Positions 26,299 through 35,761 of a stretch of DNA of 64,000 nucleotides are shown here, one piece after another. The stretch comes from an uncultured Flavobacteriales bacterium (GTDB taxonomy: Bacteria > Bacteroidota > Bacteroidia > Flavobacteriales_D > Parvicellaceae), in NCBI GenBank assembly GCA_913030835.1, contig CAJWDP010000003.1:1-64000 (forward strand). Direction: 5' to 3'. The translations under genes and the position numbers were made by a program. Below the pieces are notes generated by a model. It worked only from the letters and a program-made list of their open reading frames with translations. It was not told the origin of the DNA and did not search any database. Position 1 is the stretch's first letter. Every line of letters starts with the position of its first letter.

Positions 26299-27630
26299 AT
26301 GAAAAGTGTTCTGATCATAGTGTTGGCGCTAATTTGCATTGAGGGGGTTTCGCAAAAAAAAGAGCGTAAAAAAAATGCAACAAATGAGAACGATCCATCA
26401 GAATTGTATTTCGACAATACCACCATGCGCTATGAAGACAGAGAATACAAGGATTACATTAAGTCGGTAACCTTCTATCAACCTGGCAATCCAATTTCCG
26501 GTAATCTGCTGGCGTTAAATTCCAATGATCGGCTTGTACTTGGATTTGACGACCTAACCGGAGAAATGAAGGACTACAATTATACAGTTGTTCATTGCAA
26601 TAGTAGCTGGGAACCAAGCGACATGATGGAGACTGAATATCTGGATGGATTCTACGACAACTACATCTCAAATTATGCCTATTCATTTAACACATTGCAA
26701 AAGTATATTCACTATGAAGTTGTGTTTCCCAATGAAGATGTGAACATCACAAAATCCGGCAATTACCTGATCTATGTTTTTGAGGATAATGATCAGGACA
26801 ATCCTATACTGACCCGACGCTTTATGGTGAGCGAAAATGGGATTGTTATAGAACCTACATTAAAACCTGCAAGTAAAATTATTGATCGGGATTTCAGACA
26901 AGAGATTGACTTCAACCTGACTTATGGTGCACTGAACGTAATTAACCCGATAACCAACCTGAAAATAGTACTTCAGCAGAATGGCCGAATTGACAACCAA
27001 ATTTCCGATTTGAAGCCGTTGTTTATTAAAAACAATGAGCTGACCTACGACTATGATGAACAAAATGTATTTGATGGCAATAATGAATTCAGGTCGTTTC
27101 ATTTTAAAAATTTCAACTACCAATCCATCAACGTACAGCGCTATTCTAAAAATGACACCACCAATTTTGTGGACTTAAAGATGGACCTGAAAAGAACCTA
27201 TTCGAACTACTATTCAGTACGTGAACTGAATGGAAAATATGTAGTTGATTGTGAAAATTGTTCAGATCCCGATCTTGATGCAGATTACGGACTTGTTCAT
27301 TTCAAGCTGAAATATCCTGAGCCAGTAGAAGGGGGTGATCTTTTTATATTTGGCGCTCTTTCCAACTGGCAATTTAAAAATGAATGTAAACTGGTATACA
27401 ATGAAGAAGGCAGATATTATGAAGGAAATGTCTATCTAAAGCAAGGCTATTACAACTATCATTACGTGCTATTGAAAGACAATGAAAGTAAAGGTTCAGT
27501 GAGTTTTATAGAAGGAAGTCACTTTGAAACGGAAAACGATTACACGATTTTTGTCTACTATAATGACCCGACGGAACGTTATGAACGATTGATCGGGGTC
27601 AGATTATTCAACTCACTTAACACTCGTTAA
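26299..27630 (+). CDS. Type IX secretion system plug protein (DUF5103)
   Basis: A 443-residue exported protein of the DUF5103 family. Members were found as the Plug that closes the SprA outer-membrane translocon of T9SS on its periplasmic side. Signal peptide about 1-18. Family features include the N-terminal YIKSVTFYQPGNP strand, LVLGFDDLTGE, YNYTVVHCNSSWEPSDM and EYLDGFYDNYI, and a C-terminal carbohydrate-binding-like domain (YPEPVEGGDLFIFGALSNWQ). No other translocon gene is adjacent. It is divergent from nqrA and followed by apaG. Confidence 0.85.
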   Translation: MKSVLIIVLALICIEGVSQKKERKKNATNENDPSELYFDNTTMRYEDREYKDYIKSVTFYQPGNPISGNLLALNSNDRLVLGFDDLTGEMKDYNYTVVHCNSSWEPSDMMETEYLDGFYDNYISNYAYSFNTLQKYIHYEVVFPNEDVNITKSGNYLIYVFEDNDQDNPILTRRFMVSENGIVIEPTLKPASKIIDRDFRQEIDFNLTYGALNVINPITNLKIVLQQNGRIDNQISDLKPLFIKNNELTYDYDEQNVFDGNNEFRSFHFKNFNYQSINVQRYSKNDTTNFVDLKMDLKRTYSNYYSVRELNGKYVVDCENCSDPDLDADYGLVHFKLKYPEPVEGGDLFIFGALSNWQFKNECKLVYNEEGRYYEGNVYLKQGYYNYHYVLLKDNESKGSVSFIEGSHFETENDYTIFVYYNDPTERYERLIGVRLFNSLNTR

Positions 27631-27686
27631 CTGATTTTAATATAAAATTTGTTGACCGAATTGAATTATTTATTTATTTGGCATTT

Positions 27687-28073
27687 ATGACTACAGCCAT
27701 TGACCAGGGAATACGAATTAGTGTTAGCACCGATTACAGGGAAGATTACTCAGATCCCAATACTCACCATTTCTTATTTAGCTATTCAATCACGATCGAA
27801 AACACCAATAATTTTCCGGCTCAGCTCATGAAAAGAGCTTGGTTTATTGTGGATTCCGGCGCTGAAAATCGTCAGGTAGAAGGAGACGGTGTTGTTGGCG
27901 TACAACCGATAATTCAGCCAGGGGAATCTTACAATTATGAATCGGCTTGTGATTTGAAAACGGATTATGGTTCTATGAAAGGTTTTTATTTCTTTAAAAA
28001 TACAACTACGGAAGAAATGTTTCGGGTCAGAATTCCGGAATTTGTAATGGCCGTCCCACACAAATTCAATTAA
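27687..28073 (+). CDS. apaG: ApaG domain protein
   Basis: A 128-residue single-domain ApaG protein with an immunoglobulin-like beta fold. It is linked to Co2+/Mg2+ resistance in enterobacteria, but the biochemical role is unsettled. Conserved blocks are GIRISVSTDYRED, FSYSITIENTN, VEGDGVVGVQPIIQPGESY and the CDLKTDYGSMKGFYFF region. The ATG at 27687 gives the normal length; a TTG at 27678 adds three residues. The gene converges on the OmpA-family gene ending at 28119. Confidence 0.93.
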   Translation: MTTAIDQGIRISVSTDYREDYSDPNTHHFLFSYSITIENTNNFPAQLMKRAWFIVDSGAENRQVEGDGVVGVQPIIQPGESYNYESACDLKTDYGSMKGFYFFKNTTTEEMFRVRIPEFVMAVPHKFN

Positions 28074-28118
28074 AGGAAATTTCAACTCATTTCATCTTCA
28101 GACTTGAAAATTTGCGCG

Positions 28119-31100
28119 CTACTTGTATTTGATCTCAAACTCTGAGCGTCTGTTCACCGCATGCTCCTCTTCGGTGCAATCCTCAGGCTTGTAACAATTG
28201 TTTACAAAATTTGTCGCGCCCATCGATTTTGTGCCAATTCGGATTGCTGCAATCCCTTTGTCCACTAGATATTCTTTTACCGCTTTACTTCTTTTCCAAG
28301 ATAAGCTTTCGTTGTACTTGTCGGGACCTCTACAATCCGTATATGATTTAATATATAGCCTTGCGTCCTTGTTTTCATTCAGCTTTACAACCAGTTTATC
28401 CAGTTGATCCTTTGAACCTTTCGTTAATGATGATTTATTGTAATCAAAATAGATTTTATCGACCGCATAACCCGCATAATCCATACTAAGATCATGATCT
28501 CTGTTCAGATCAATGTTTCCTAGACCATCTTTTGAATTCACTTGAATTGATTTTGGGTAATACCCTTCCTTTTCCAAGTTAAGTGTATACTTTTTCCCGG
28601 GTGTCATGGGAACGCTAAATCTTCCTTCGCCATCTGTGAACACAACAAGTTTCTGTTCCGTTTCATTATCAATCAACGTGACCTTCACTTTATCTAGCCC
28701 TTTTCCATCGGCTTTACTTTTTACAAACCCATCGGCGGGAACACCAGAAGGCTGAAGGTCAATATCAATGGATCTGGTCCCATCCCAATTATCGCCGGTG
28801 AAAATGTTTGCTATACCATCAAAACCATCAACCGAAGCTACTATTTGGTAATTTTCATCTTTATCCAACACAAAGTTGTACTTGCCATCAGCACCAGTAG
28901 TAAATGTTGCGATCAGATTCCCTTCGTCGTCATACAACTTAACAGTTGCTCCATTAACAGGCTTGCCGTCAGAATCATAGATCGTACCGGACACAAAAGT
29001 GGAATCGGTTAATTTGATGTCCGTTGACTTGGTCGTATCCCAATTATCGTCTGTAACAATATGTGCATTACCTTTCAAATTTCCTTTTTGAGCAACAACA
29101 TCATAGGTTTTGTCCTCTTCCAGCAGAAACTGATACCTGCCTTCATCATCGGTCCATGACTGTACCAAAACATTGCCCTGATCATCATACAAAGTGATCA
29201 TTGTATTGGAAGCCGGTGTTCCATCCTCATTCATCACCAAGCCCTGAACCGTATCAGAGGGCAAAAGCGTCATATTAACAAATTGTTCTCCATCCCAATT
29301 CTCATCAATTGCGATCTTCTTGCGTGCACCTAACCCTATTGTGCTGGCTACTAATTCATAATCACCGGGAGGAACTGAAAAAATGTAGTAGCCGTTGGAA
29401 TCGGTTTTTACTTGGCCAACCTCAACACCATTTGTGTCTAGTAACTTTACTAAAGCTCCTGCTACCGGATTGCCCAAAGAATCGGTAATTACACCTTGAA
29501 CTGTTTCGGTTGGTAATAGAGTAATATCGGTATCACCATTTGTGTCCCAACTGTCGTCAGTAACCACTTCCTGTTCTCCCTGAAAACCATCAATTCGAGC
29601 AACAATTGTATACGACTTGTTTTCATCCAGAGCAACTTGATATCGACCTTCATCATCTGTTTTGGTAATGACCATTAGCTTACGATCTGAGTCGTACAAT
29701 GCAACCTCCGCATCTTTGACCACTGAACCCGTCTCCATTCGAACAAATCCCTGCGCAGTAGGGGTCGGTTCGAGTTGCAGTTCAATCGATTGTTCACTTT
29801 GCCAGTTTTCATCCGTAACAATGTCTTTCTTTGCAGCAAATCCATTGGTGGTTGCAACCAATCGATACGTTTTATTTGTGTCAATATCAAACAGATACGT
29901 TCCATCTTCTCCCGTCCTCAGCTGTTCAATTTCCTTGCCGTTCTCATCCAATAATTTGACCAATGCATTTGCTACAGCCGAACCTTGTTGATCAACAACA
30001 ATTCCTTTAACATAAGAATCATCCAGCTTCAAACTGAACTTAAACATATCATCATCTCCGTATCCACCGTGATAACGATTTGAAACAACAAACCCTTCGT
30101 CCGGATTATCCCTGCTGATCAACAAACCGATATCATCAGCCTCTGAGTTGAGCGGTCTCGGCAGTATTTCCCGGTTTTTGGCAACCGCATCAATAACAAT
30201 CACTTTGAATAGATCCAGCTCTCCGAAGCCAATGTGACCGTTTGATGAAAAATAAAGGGTTGAATCGTTATACAAATAAGGAAAAAGTTCATCACCGGGA
30301 GAATTGACTTCCGGCCCCAGATTTACAGGCGCATCCCAGTTTCCATTTGGCAGTTTTTCAACATAGTACAGATCGGATCCTCCTTCACCACCCGGCCTGT
30401 CTGAAGAAAAATACATTTTTAGTCCGTTTTCTGTTAGTGCCGGGTGACCCGAACCATCCTCGTTATGAAGTTTCTTGATCTTTACCCTCTGCACATCGAC
30501 CAACTTCTTGTTCACCGTATCGAGCTTTCCTTTAAATAAGCGGGGATGGCTCCTTGCATCCGGATTCCATCTATTCAGCACGTCCACCTTTGTGAAATAG
30601 ATTTCCCCATTCACCTCATCAATATCAAAATCACCAATGTGAAAATGTTCGTCCTCTGCAATCAGAACAGGCTGTCCATGCATGTCCCCTGTTATAGGAA
30701 CAAAATAAAGCTCAGCCAACGGGCGCTCAGCAGAGCCGTATTCTAAAGATTCAATATCTATACTGTCGTTTCCGTAATCAATGTGGGGCCTTTTATTGTC
30801 CTCATCAAACTTCACTTCATCGCAGTACATGAAACCGTTCTTGTAGTACCTCGGACAAAATTCAGATAAACCGCTATTGATTGTCCCCAAATTGGTAAGC
30901 TCTAACCTCTCCTTTATCCCGTATTGGCTTTTTTGAAAGTCCAGTTCGCTTAAACTCAAATTATTGAAATAATCCAGGGAATCAAGCTCCTTGTATTTTA
31001 GAAACCAATCTCTAGCCTGATCAAACTTCCCGTTATTCTTTAAACAAACACCGTAATAGTGATAATTCATCGGACTGATATCCTCGACATTGACAACAAG

Positions 31101-31319
31101 AGCAAACTGCTTTTCTGCATTTAGAAAATCGTGAATACGGAAATAGCAATAGGCGAACTTGATCTGCTCCTCGTCACTCAAGCTATCTACTTTGTTGTAA
31201 TACTTGATTGCCTCTCGATATTCGAAATTGTCAAATAAATCGTTGGCTTCTTTTAATTGACCAAAGAACTGTGAGCTGTACAAGCAGATTAGAAGCAGTT
31301 GAAGAATTAGAATCCTCAT
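28119..31319 (-). CDS. PorE-like T9SS-associated protein: TPR, beta-propeller, CRD repeats, OmpA domain
   Basis: A 1066-residue periplasmic protein. In order: signal peptide (about 1-20); TPR-like helices (about 21-140); a PD40-type propeller (about 150-430, with SSDRPGGEGGSDLYYVEK and YFSSNGHIGFGELDLFKV); six carboxypeptidase-regulatory-like modules of about 84 residues (about 436-945), five sharing a D-x-x-W-D near the end; and a peptidoglycan-binding OmpA domain (about 950-1066, with YFDYNKSSLT and NRRSEFEI). PorE of P. gingivalis has the same domain set but usually one CRD. It lies 23 bases after the PorP/SprF gene, in the standard adhesin-PorP-OmpA order. It probably ties a T9SS surface complex to peptidoglycan. 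Confidence 0.82.
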   Translation of the reverse strand: MRILILQLLLICLYSSQFFGQLKEANDLFDNFEYREAIKYYNKVDSLSDEEQIKFAYCYFRIHDFLNAEKQFALVVNVEDISPMNYHYYGVCLKNNGKFDQARDWFLKYKELDSLDYFNNLSLSELDFQKSQYGIKERLELTNLGTINSGLSEFCPRYYKNGFMYCDEVKFDEDNKRPHIDYGNDSIDIESLEYGSAERPLAELYFVPITGDMHGQPVLIAEDEHFHIGDFDIDEVNGEIYFTKVDVLNRWNPDARSHPRLFKGKLDTVNKKLVDVQRVKIKKLHNEDGSGHPALTENGLKMYFSSDRPGGEGGSDLYYVEKLPNGNWDAPVNLGPEVNSPGDELFPYLYNDSTLYFSSNGHIGFGELDLFKVIVIDAVAKNREILPRPLNSEADDIGLLISRDNPDEGFVVSNRYHGGYGDDDMFKFSLKLDDSYVKGIVVDQQGSAVANALVKLLDENGKEIEQLRTGEDGTYLFDIDTNKTYRLVATTNGFAAKKDIVTDENWQSEQSIELQLEPTPTAQGFVRMETGSVVKDAEVALYDSDRKLMVITKTDDEGRYQVALDENKSYTIVARIDGFQGEQEVVTDDSWDTNGDTDITLLPTETVQGVITDSLGNPVAGALVKLLDTNGVEVGQVKTDSNGYYIFSVPPGDYELVASTIGLGARKKIAIDENWDGEQFVNMTLLPSDTVQGLVMNEDGTPASNTMITLYDDQGNVLVQSWTDDEGRYQFLLEEDKTYDVVAQKGNLKGNAHIVTDDNWDTTKSTDIKLTDSTFVSGTIYDSDGKPVNGATVKLYDDEGNLIATFTTGADGKYNFVLDKDENYQIVASVDGFDGIANIFTGDNWDGTRSIDIDLQPSGVPADGFVKSKADGKGLDKVKVTLIDNETEQKLVVFTDGEGRFSVPMTPGKKYTLNLEKEGYYPKSIQVNSKDGLGNIDLNRDHDLSMDYAGYAVDKIYFDYNKSSLTKGSKDQLDKLVVKLNENKDARLYIKSYTDCRGPDKYNESLSWKRSKAVKEYLVDKGIAAIRIGTKSMGATNFVNNCYKPEDCTEEEHAVNRRSEFEIKYK

Positions 31320-31342
31320 ATTCGTGGATGGTTATCGTTCGG

Positions 31343-32290
31343 TTAAGTTCCTTTAGAATACGAAGAATACAGTCTATTTCTCTTGTGCCATGGGGCTTTG
31401 CCCTTACCACCCTTGAACATTTTTACGCCAAGGAAAATTTCATGAGAACCAGAACTGTAATTGATAAGGTCTGAGAGTGTATAGTCGTAGGAGTAACCAA
31501 AGCTTATCGCTCCTAGATCCGCACCAATTATACTGACAAAAGCATCATTCATACGGTATGAAAACCCAATCCAATACTGATTTTTCAGAATAAACCTAGA
31601 ATTAATATCCATTTGAAATGGAGCATTCATCATATAACGAAACAATAAGGACGGTTCAATACTGAATGATTCGCTCACTTCAAAATTATAGCCACCATTT
31701 AAATAGATTGCTCTATCCAGTGTGTTGGAAACAGGCGTAGTAATATCAAATAAATCGTTCTTGCTTTCCATCAGATTAAGCCCCGAAAGCCCAACAAAAT
31801 GTCTTTCTCCGTACCAATACAATCCGAAGGTGAAGTCCGGAACCAATTCGTTACTGGTTTGGTTCATAATCGCTACATCGTTCGGTATTTCAGTTATTAA
31901 TTTATCTCGATTGAGTATGAACTGGGTAAGCTGGGCAGCCAAACCAAATGATAATTTTGATCTTGCACCGGTTTCAATATGGTAACTGTACGCTGCACTT
32001 AATCCCGTTCTTCTCGTTGGTCCTGATACGTCATTGTAGATGTTCAGACCCATCCCCATTGATTCTCCAATAAAGGTATGACCGGATAGAGTTTGGGTAA
32101 CAGGTGCATCCTTCATCCCGGCCCATTGTCGTCTAAAGCTCAAAGCAATTGGGGCATACGATTCAGAACCAGAGACAGCCGGATTTATTGCAAACTGGTT
32201 AAACATGTACTGACTGTACATGGATATTTGCTGGCTTTGCACCGCACTTGCAAAAAATAATCCAATTCCTACTATAATTAATTTTTTCAT
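31343..32290 (-). CDS. PorP/SprF family type IX secretion membrane protein
   Basis: A 315-residue outer-membrane beta-barrel with signal peptide about 1-19 (ending AVQSQ). The opening QISMYSQYMFNQFAINPAVSGS and LSFRRQWAGMKDAP are the hallmarks of PorP/SprF. SprF is needed for secretion of the type B cargo SprB, and copies of the family typically sit beside individual type B cargo genes, as here: the cargo gene lies 20 bases upstream. This copy is likely dedicated to that adhesin. Confidence 0.9.
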   Translation of the reverse strand: MKKLIIVGIGLFFASAVQSQQISMYSQYMFNQFAINPAVSGSESYAPIALSFRRQWAGMKDAPVTQTLSGHTFIGESMGMGLNIYNDVSGPTRRTGLSAAYSYHIETGARSKLSFGLAAQLTQFILNRDKLITEIPNDVAIMNQTSNELVPDFTFGLYWYGERHFVGLSGLNLMESKNDLFDITTPVSNTLDRAIYLNGGYNFEVSESFSIEPSLLFRYMMNAPFQMDINSRFILKNQYWIGFSYRMNDAFVSIIGADLGAISFGYSYDYTLSDLINYSSGSHEIFLGVKMFKGGKGKAPWHKRNRLYSSYSKGT

Positions 32291-32310
32291 ATTCTTTGAA
32301 TTAGTATTTG

Positions 32311-35300
32311 TTACCGAACAATAGTCAATGGTCCGTTCTGATCTACCGAGTCATCCAATTTTAATACATAATAATACGTTCCTGCCGGCAGGTCATTTCC
32401 GTTGTACTGACCGTCCCATTGCACAATCGGATTATTGGTTTCAAAAACCAACTTTCCCCATTTTGAATACACTTGCACACTCACTGTTCCGTATGCGCTG
32501 AAATCCAGATTCCATGTATCGTTCATACCATCTGCATTCGGAGTGAAAGAATTCGGAACCTCTACACAACCCAATTCATCCGTGATTTCAATACCGGAAA
32601 GACGCACTGTACAGTTTGTTCCATCCGAAACTACAACTGAATGCGTTCCTACAGGGGCATAGTAATATGGATTATCATATGTACCGTCGGACCAGAAATA
32701 CTGATAAAACCCTGTCCCACCGAGCGGATAGACAGTGATCGTGACACCTCCTTCAGCACAAGGTTCAGATGAAATTTCATACGTGGCAGTTAATGGATTG
32801 GTAGCCACATTAATGTTAGCGGACGTTGTATCCGAGCAGCCGTAGCTATCCGTATAGATGTAAGTGATCGCATGTGTACCAATTCCTGCACTGGTTGGAT
32901 TAAACATACCTCCGGATACACCGGGTCCGGAGTAAACACCGCCAGAAGGAAACCCATTTTCCAAATCCAGCACACTGCCATCACAAATGTCATCAAACGG
33001 AACCATGATAGCACTCACCTCAGACAAGATCACGGTGAATGAAACGCATTCTGAAGGACCACAAACACCGCCTTCTGCACGGGCATAATAGGTTGTAGTT
33101 ACCTGGGGAGAAGCCATCAGGCTATCACCTGTTCCGACTTGAATTTCACCGCAACCGTTCTCATACCAGATCCATTCTGCACCGGGGGCCAAGCTGCCTC
33201 CAATTATGTATAAGGTGAGATCCGTAGAGTCACAAATAACGGTATCTGTTGAGCTGATGCCTGTTGGGGAAATGTTATCCACTTCAACAACAAGATCCTG
33301 GCTGGCTGAATCCACACATCCATTACCGTCCGTATAGGTATAAGTTACTACATGTGTTCCTACTCCTGCTGAAGCCGGATCAAAAATACTTCCCGAAACT
33401 CCGGTTCCAGAATACACACCCCCCACCGGAAAACCTCCGGAAAGGGTAAATGCGCTAGAAGATGTTTCGCAAAGGGTATCGAACGGAACAACCAATATAG
33501 CATTCACAGAAATAATAGAAATCATAATTGACACACACTCCGTATTACCACAAGTTCCACCTTCTGCTCTGACATAATAGGTTGTCGTATTGGAAGGTAT
33601 CACAGAAATGGAGCTACCCGTACCAATTGCCGTGCCTCCACAAGAGTTTTCGTACCAGGTCCATTGAGCACCGGCCTCCAACGTTCCTCCAACAACCGAA
33701 AGTAAGGCACTATCGCCCTCGCAGAAATTATTGTTATCTGTACTAACTCCCGTAGCAGCAATGGACCCTGGAAGCACAGTTACCGTTGTCGACACACAAT
33801 TGGAAACTCCACATGTCCCAACTGCTCTTAGATAATAGGTTTCTGTTGAATTTGGCATTACATCCAAGGTATCTCCCACTCCCACCGGCACAGCACCGCA
33901 AGCTCCAGTGTACCAAACCCAAGTATATCCTCCAATCAATGGCGATGGCGAATGAGCAACCAGCTGGGTTGTGTCACCGGGGCAAATATTGTCCACCGTT
34001 ACGGTTGCAGAATCTGCTGCAGCAGCAATGTTCTCTACATCGATTGTGAGTGAAACACAGCTAGACGTATCGCAATTTCCTTCTGCACGCAGGTAGTATG
34101 TTGACGTTACCACGGGGTTTACAACAACGGAAAAACCAGATCCTAGCGGGACTAATCCACATGAGGTTCCATACCATTGCCAGTCAGCACTTGTTCCTAG
34201 CGTTCCACCTACCACACTAAGGCTAACCGCATCACCCGGACAAACCGAGCTATCATTTGCTGCAATACCGGTTGCTGCCGTAGACAAAGACTCAACCACT
34301 ACAGTTAGTGAATCACAAATGGTGTTGTTGCAAGTTCCTTCAGCTCTCGCGTAATACTTTGTAGTAATGGCCGGATTGACCGATATGGCCACTCCCGTTC
34401 CTTCTGAAACACCTCCACAACTACCTGTATACCACTGCCAATTAGCACCTGAACCCAATGACCCTCCAAGAACAGATAAGTTTACGGGCCCACCTCCCGG
34501 ACAGATTGAAGCACCGGGTGCAGCATTAATCGCAGTTGGATCCGTAGAAAGTGACTCAGTAGTTACCAATACCGGAACCACAGCACTTTCACAACCGTTG
34601 GAATGATTAGCAGTCACGTAAAATGTGGAATCACCGCTGAGTATTCCGGTAGTGAATGGCGTGCCGGTACCAATTGAAATTGTGCCTGCGGCATCCGAAT
34701 ACCAAGTATAATCCACTGCGGTTGCTTCGAAAGCCGTTAACGTAGCTGCCGTACCTGCACAGGTTGTGCCTGCAGAACCTGTTGGGACGGGTGCAGGAAG
34801 CACCGTTACATCCACTTGCAGCAAATCCGTTCTACAAAATGCTGGATTTGAATATCCAACCCAATAGGAAGTAGCTGCCGTAACCGTTGGTGTAAATGTA
34901 GCACCTGTTCCGACCGGAGGGCCTGATCCAAACGCGTTATCCCACCAATAGAAATCAGCACCACCAATGACTTGCGATGTATTCGCTGTTAACGTTGCAT
35001 TTGAACCGTTGCAAACCGCTGTTACCGATGCAGCGTCCAATGTTGGCGTTGGCACCCGCTCCCAGAAAATGGTATAACTGACGGTAAAATCATTTCCAGA
35101 TTCTGTGTATGAATTCAATACTCCCTCGGTCATTGAAGTCAATGGTCGGATGGGTGTAAATAAATTGTAGTTTTCATCATTATTTGTGCAGCCTGAAGGA
35201 TTGTATGTATCACAACCACCACAGCATCCTCCCAGCACTCCATCTTCTTCCCACCACTCTATTCTAATTTGTACTTCGTCTGCACATACTCCTTGCACAT

Positions 35301-35577
35301 CCAAAATAGTATGACTGAAATCGTAACCGCTACAAGGCTCCTCATTAAATTGAAATACCGGGGGACCCACTAGGCCACTACCTACACCACCACTTAAATA
35401 CTGGGCGGATATGTCATATCTAGGATCGGGATCAGTGAAAAAGTCTCCCCCAAAACCACAATCATAAGCATGCGTACGAAATGTTGTGGCAACGGTTATA
35501 TTTGCAAGTCTTGATTGTGCTTGAAAACAATTGAGTATTGAAAACACACCAAGAAAGCTTAAAACAAATCTGTTCAT
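32311..35577 (-). CDS. T9SS type B sorting-domain adhesin with Ig-like repeats
   Basis: A 1088-residue secreted surface protein. Signal peptide about 1-21. A cysteine-rich N-terminal domain (about 22-175) contains IRIEWWEEDG and GGCCGGC. About seven Ig-like modules follow (five with YY-x-RA-x-G near their ends). Two copies of a separate module have GGVYSG-x-GVSG and SAG-x-GTH. A gliding-motility-associated C-terminal (CHU_C) domain starts near VPNSFTPNADGMNDTW, the type B signal for T9SS export. The N-terminal domain resembles that of the edge gene at 62707. Ligand unknown; likely an adhesin. Confidence 0.87.
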   Translation of the reverse strand: MNRFVLSFLGVFSILNCFQAQSRLANITVATTFRTHAYDCGFGGDFFTDPDPRYDISAQYLSGGVGSGLVGPPVFQFNEEPCSGYDFSHTILDVQGVCADEVQIRIEWWEEDGVLGGCCGGCDTYNPSGCTNNDENYNLFTPIRPLTSMTEGVLNSYTESGNDFTVSYTIFWERVPTPTLDAASVTAVCNGSNATLTANTSQVIGGADFYWWDNAFGSGPPVGTGATFTPTVTAATSYWVGYSNPAFCRTDLLQVDVTVLPAPVPTGSAGTTCAGTAATLTAFEATAVDYTWYSDAAGTISIGTGTPFTTGILSGDSTFYVTANHSNGCESAVVPVLVTTESLSTDPTAINAAPGASICPGGGPVNLSVLGGSLGSGANWQWYTGSCGGVSEGTGVAISVNPAITTKYYARAEGTCNNTICDSLTVVVESLSTAATGIAANDSSVCPGDAVSLSVVGGTLGTSADWQWYGTSCGLVPLGSGFSVVVNPVVTSTYYLRAEGNCDTSSCVSLTIDVENIAAAADSATVTVDNICPGDTTQLVAHSPSPLIGGYTWVWYTGACGAVPVGVGDTLDVMPNSTETYYLRAVGTCGVSNCVSTTVTVLPGSIAATGVSTDNNNFCEGDSALLSVVGGTLEAGAQWTWYENSCGGTAIGTGSSISVIPSNTTTYYVRAEGGTCGNTECVSIMISIISVNAILVVPFDTLCETSSSAFTLSGGFPVGGVYSGTGVSGSIFDPASAGVGTHVVTYTYTDGNGCVDSASQDLVVEVDNISPTGISSTDTVICDSTDLTLYIIGGSLAPGAEWIWYENGCGEIQVGTGDSLMASPQVTTTYYARAEGGVCGPSECVSFTVILSEVSAIMVPFDDICDGSVLDLENGFPSGGVYSGPGVSGGMFNPTSAGIGTHAITYIYTDSYGCSDTTSANINVATNPLTATYEISSEPCAEGGVTITVYPLGGTGFYQYFWSDGTYDNPYYYAPVGTHSVVVSDGTNCTVRLSGIEITDELGCVEVPNSFTPNADGMNDTWNLDFSAYGTVSVQVYSKWGKLVFETNNPIVQWDGQYNGNDLPAGTYYYVLKLDDSVDQNGPLTIVR

Positions 35578-35761
35578 CGGCTAAAAGATTTTTTTTAAAT
35601 AGTCGTAGAATTATGTCTAGGCACGGCGTAAAATAAGTTGAGTGAAAAATAGACATTTTGAATTGAATAAAAGAATTTTGAAGCCATTTTGTGCCAACTT
35701 TTACAGAATGTCATCAGTTTCATTAAATTCGCGATTGAATTAATTTTTTATACAAAAAGAT

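Noticed and set aside
28736-30010. Regularly spaced similar segments (about every 250 bases) that might look like tandem DNA repeats.
   Set aside because: They are protein-level CRD modules with diverged codons inside one frame; no near-identical DNA unit or CRISPR-like spacer pattern is present.
32800-34950. Repeating motifs that could suggest a DNA repeat array.
   Set aside because: They are the Ig-like modules of the T9SS adhesin; identity is at protein level only.
35578-35761. 184-base gap between the adhesin and pruA checked for hidden genes.
   Set aside because: No open frame with a start, no exact -7 box and no repeat; probably holds divergent promoters that I cannot place.
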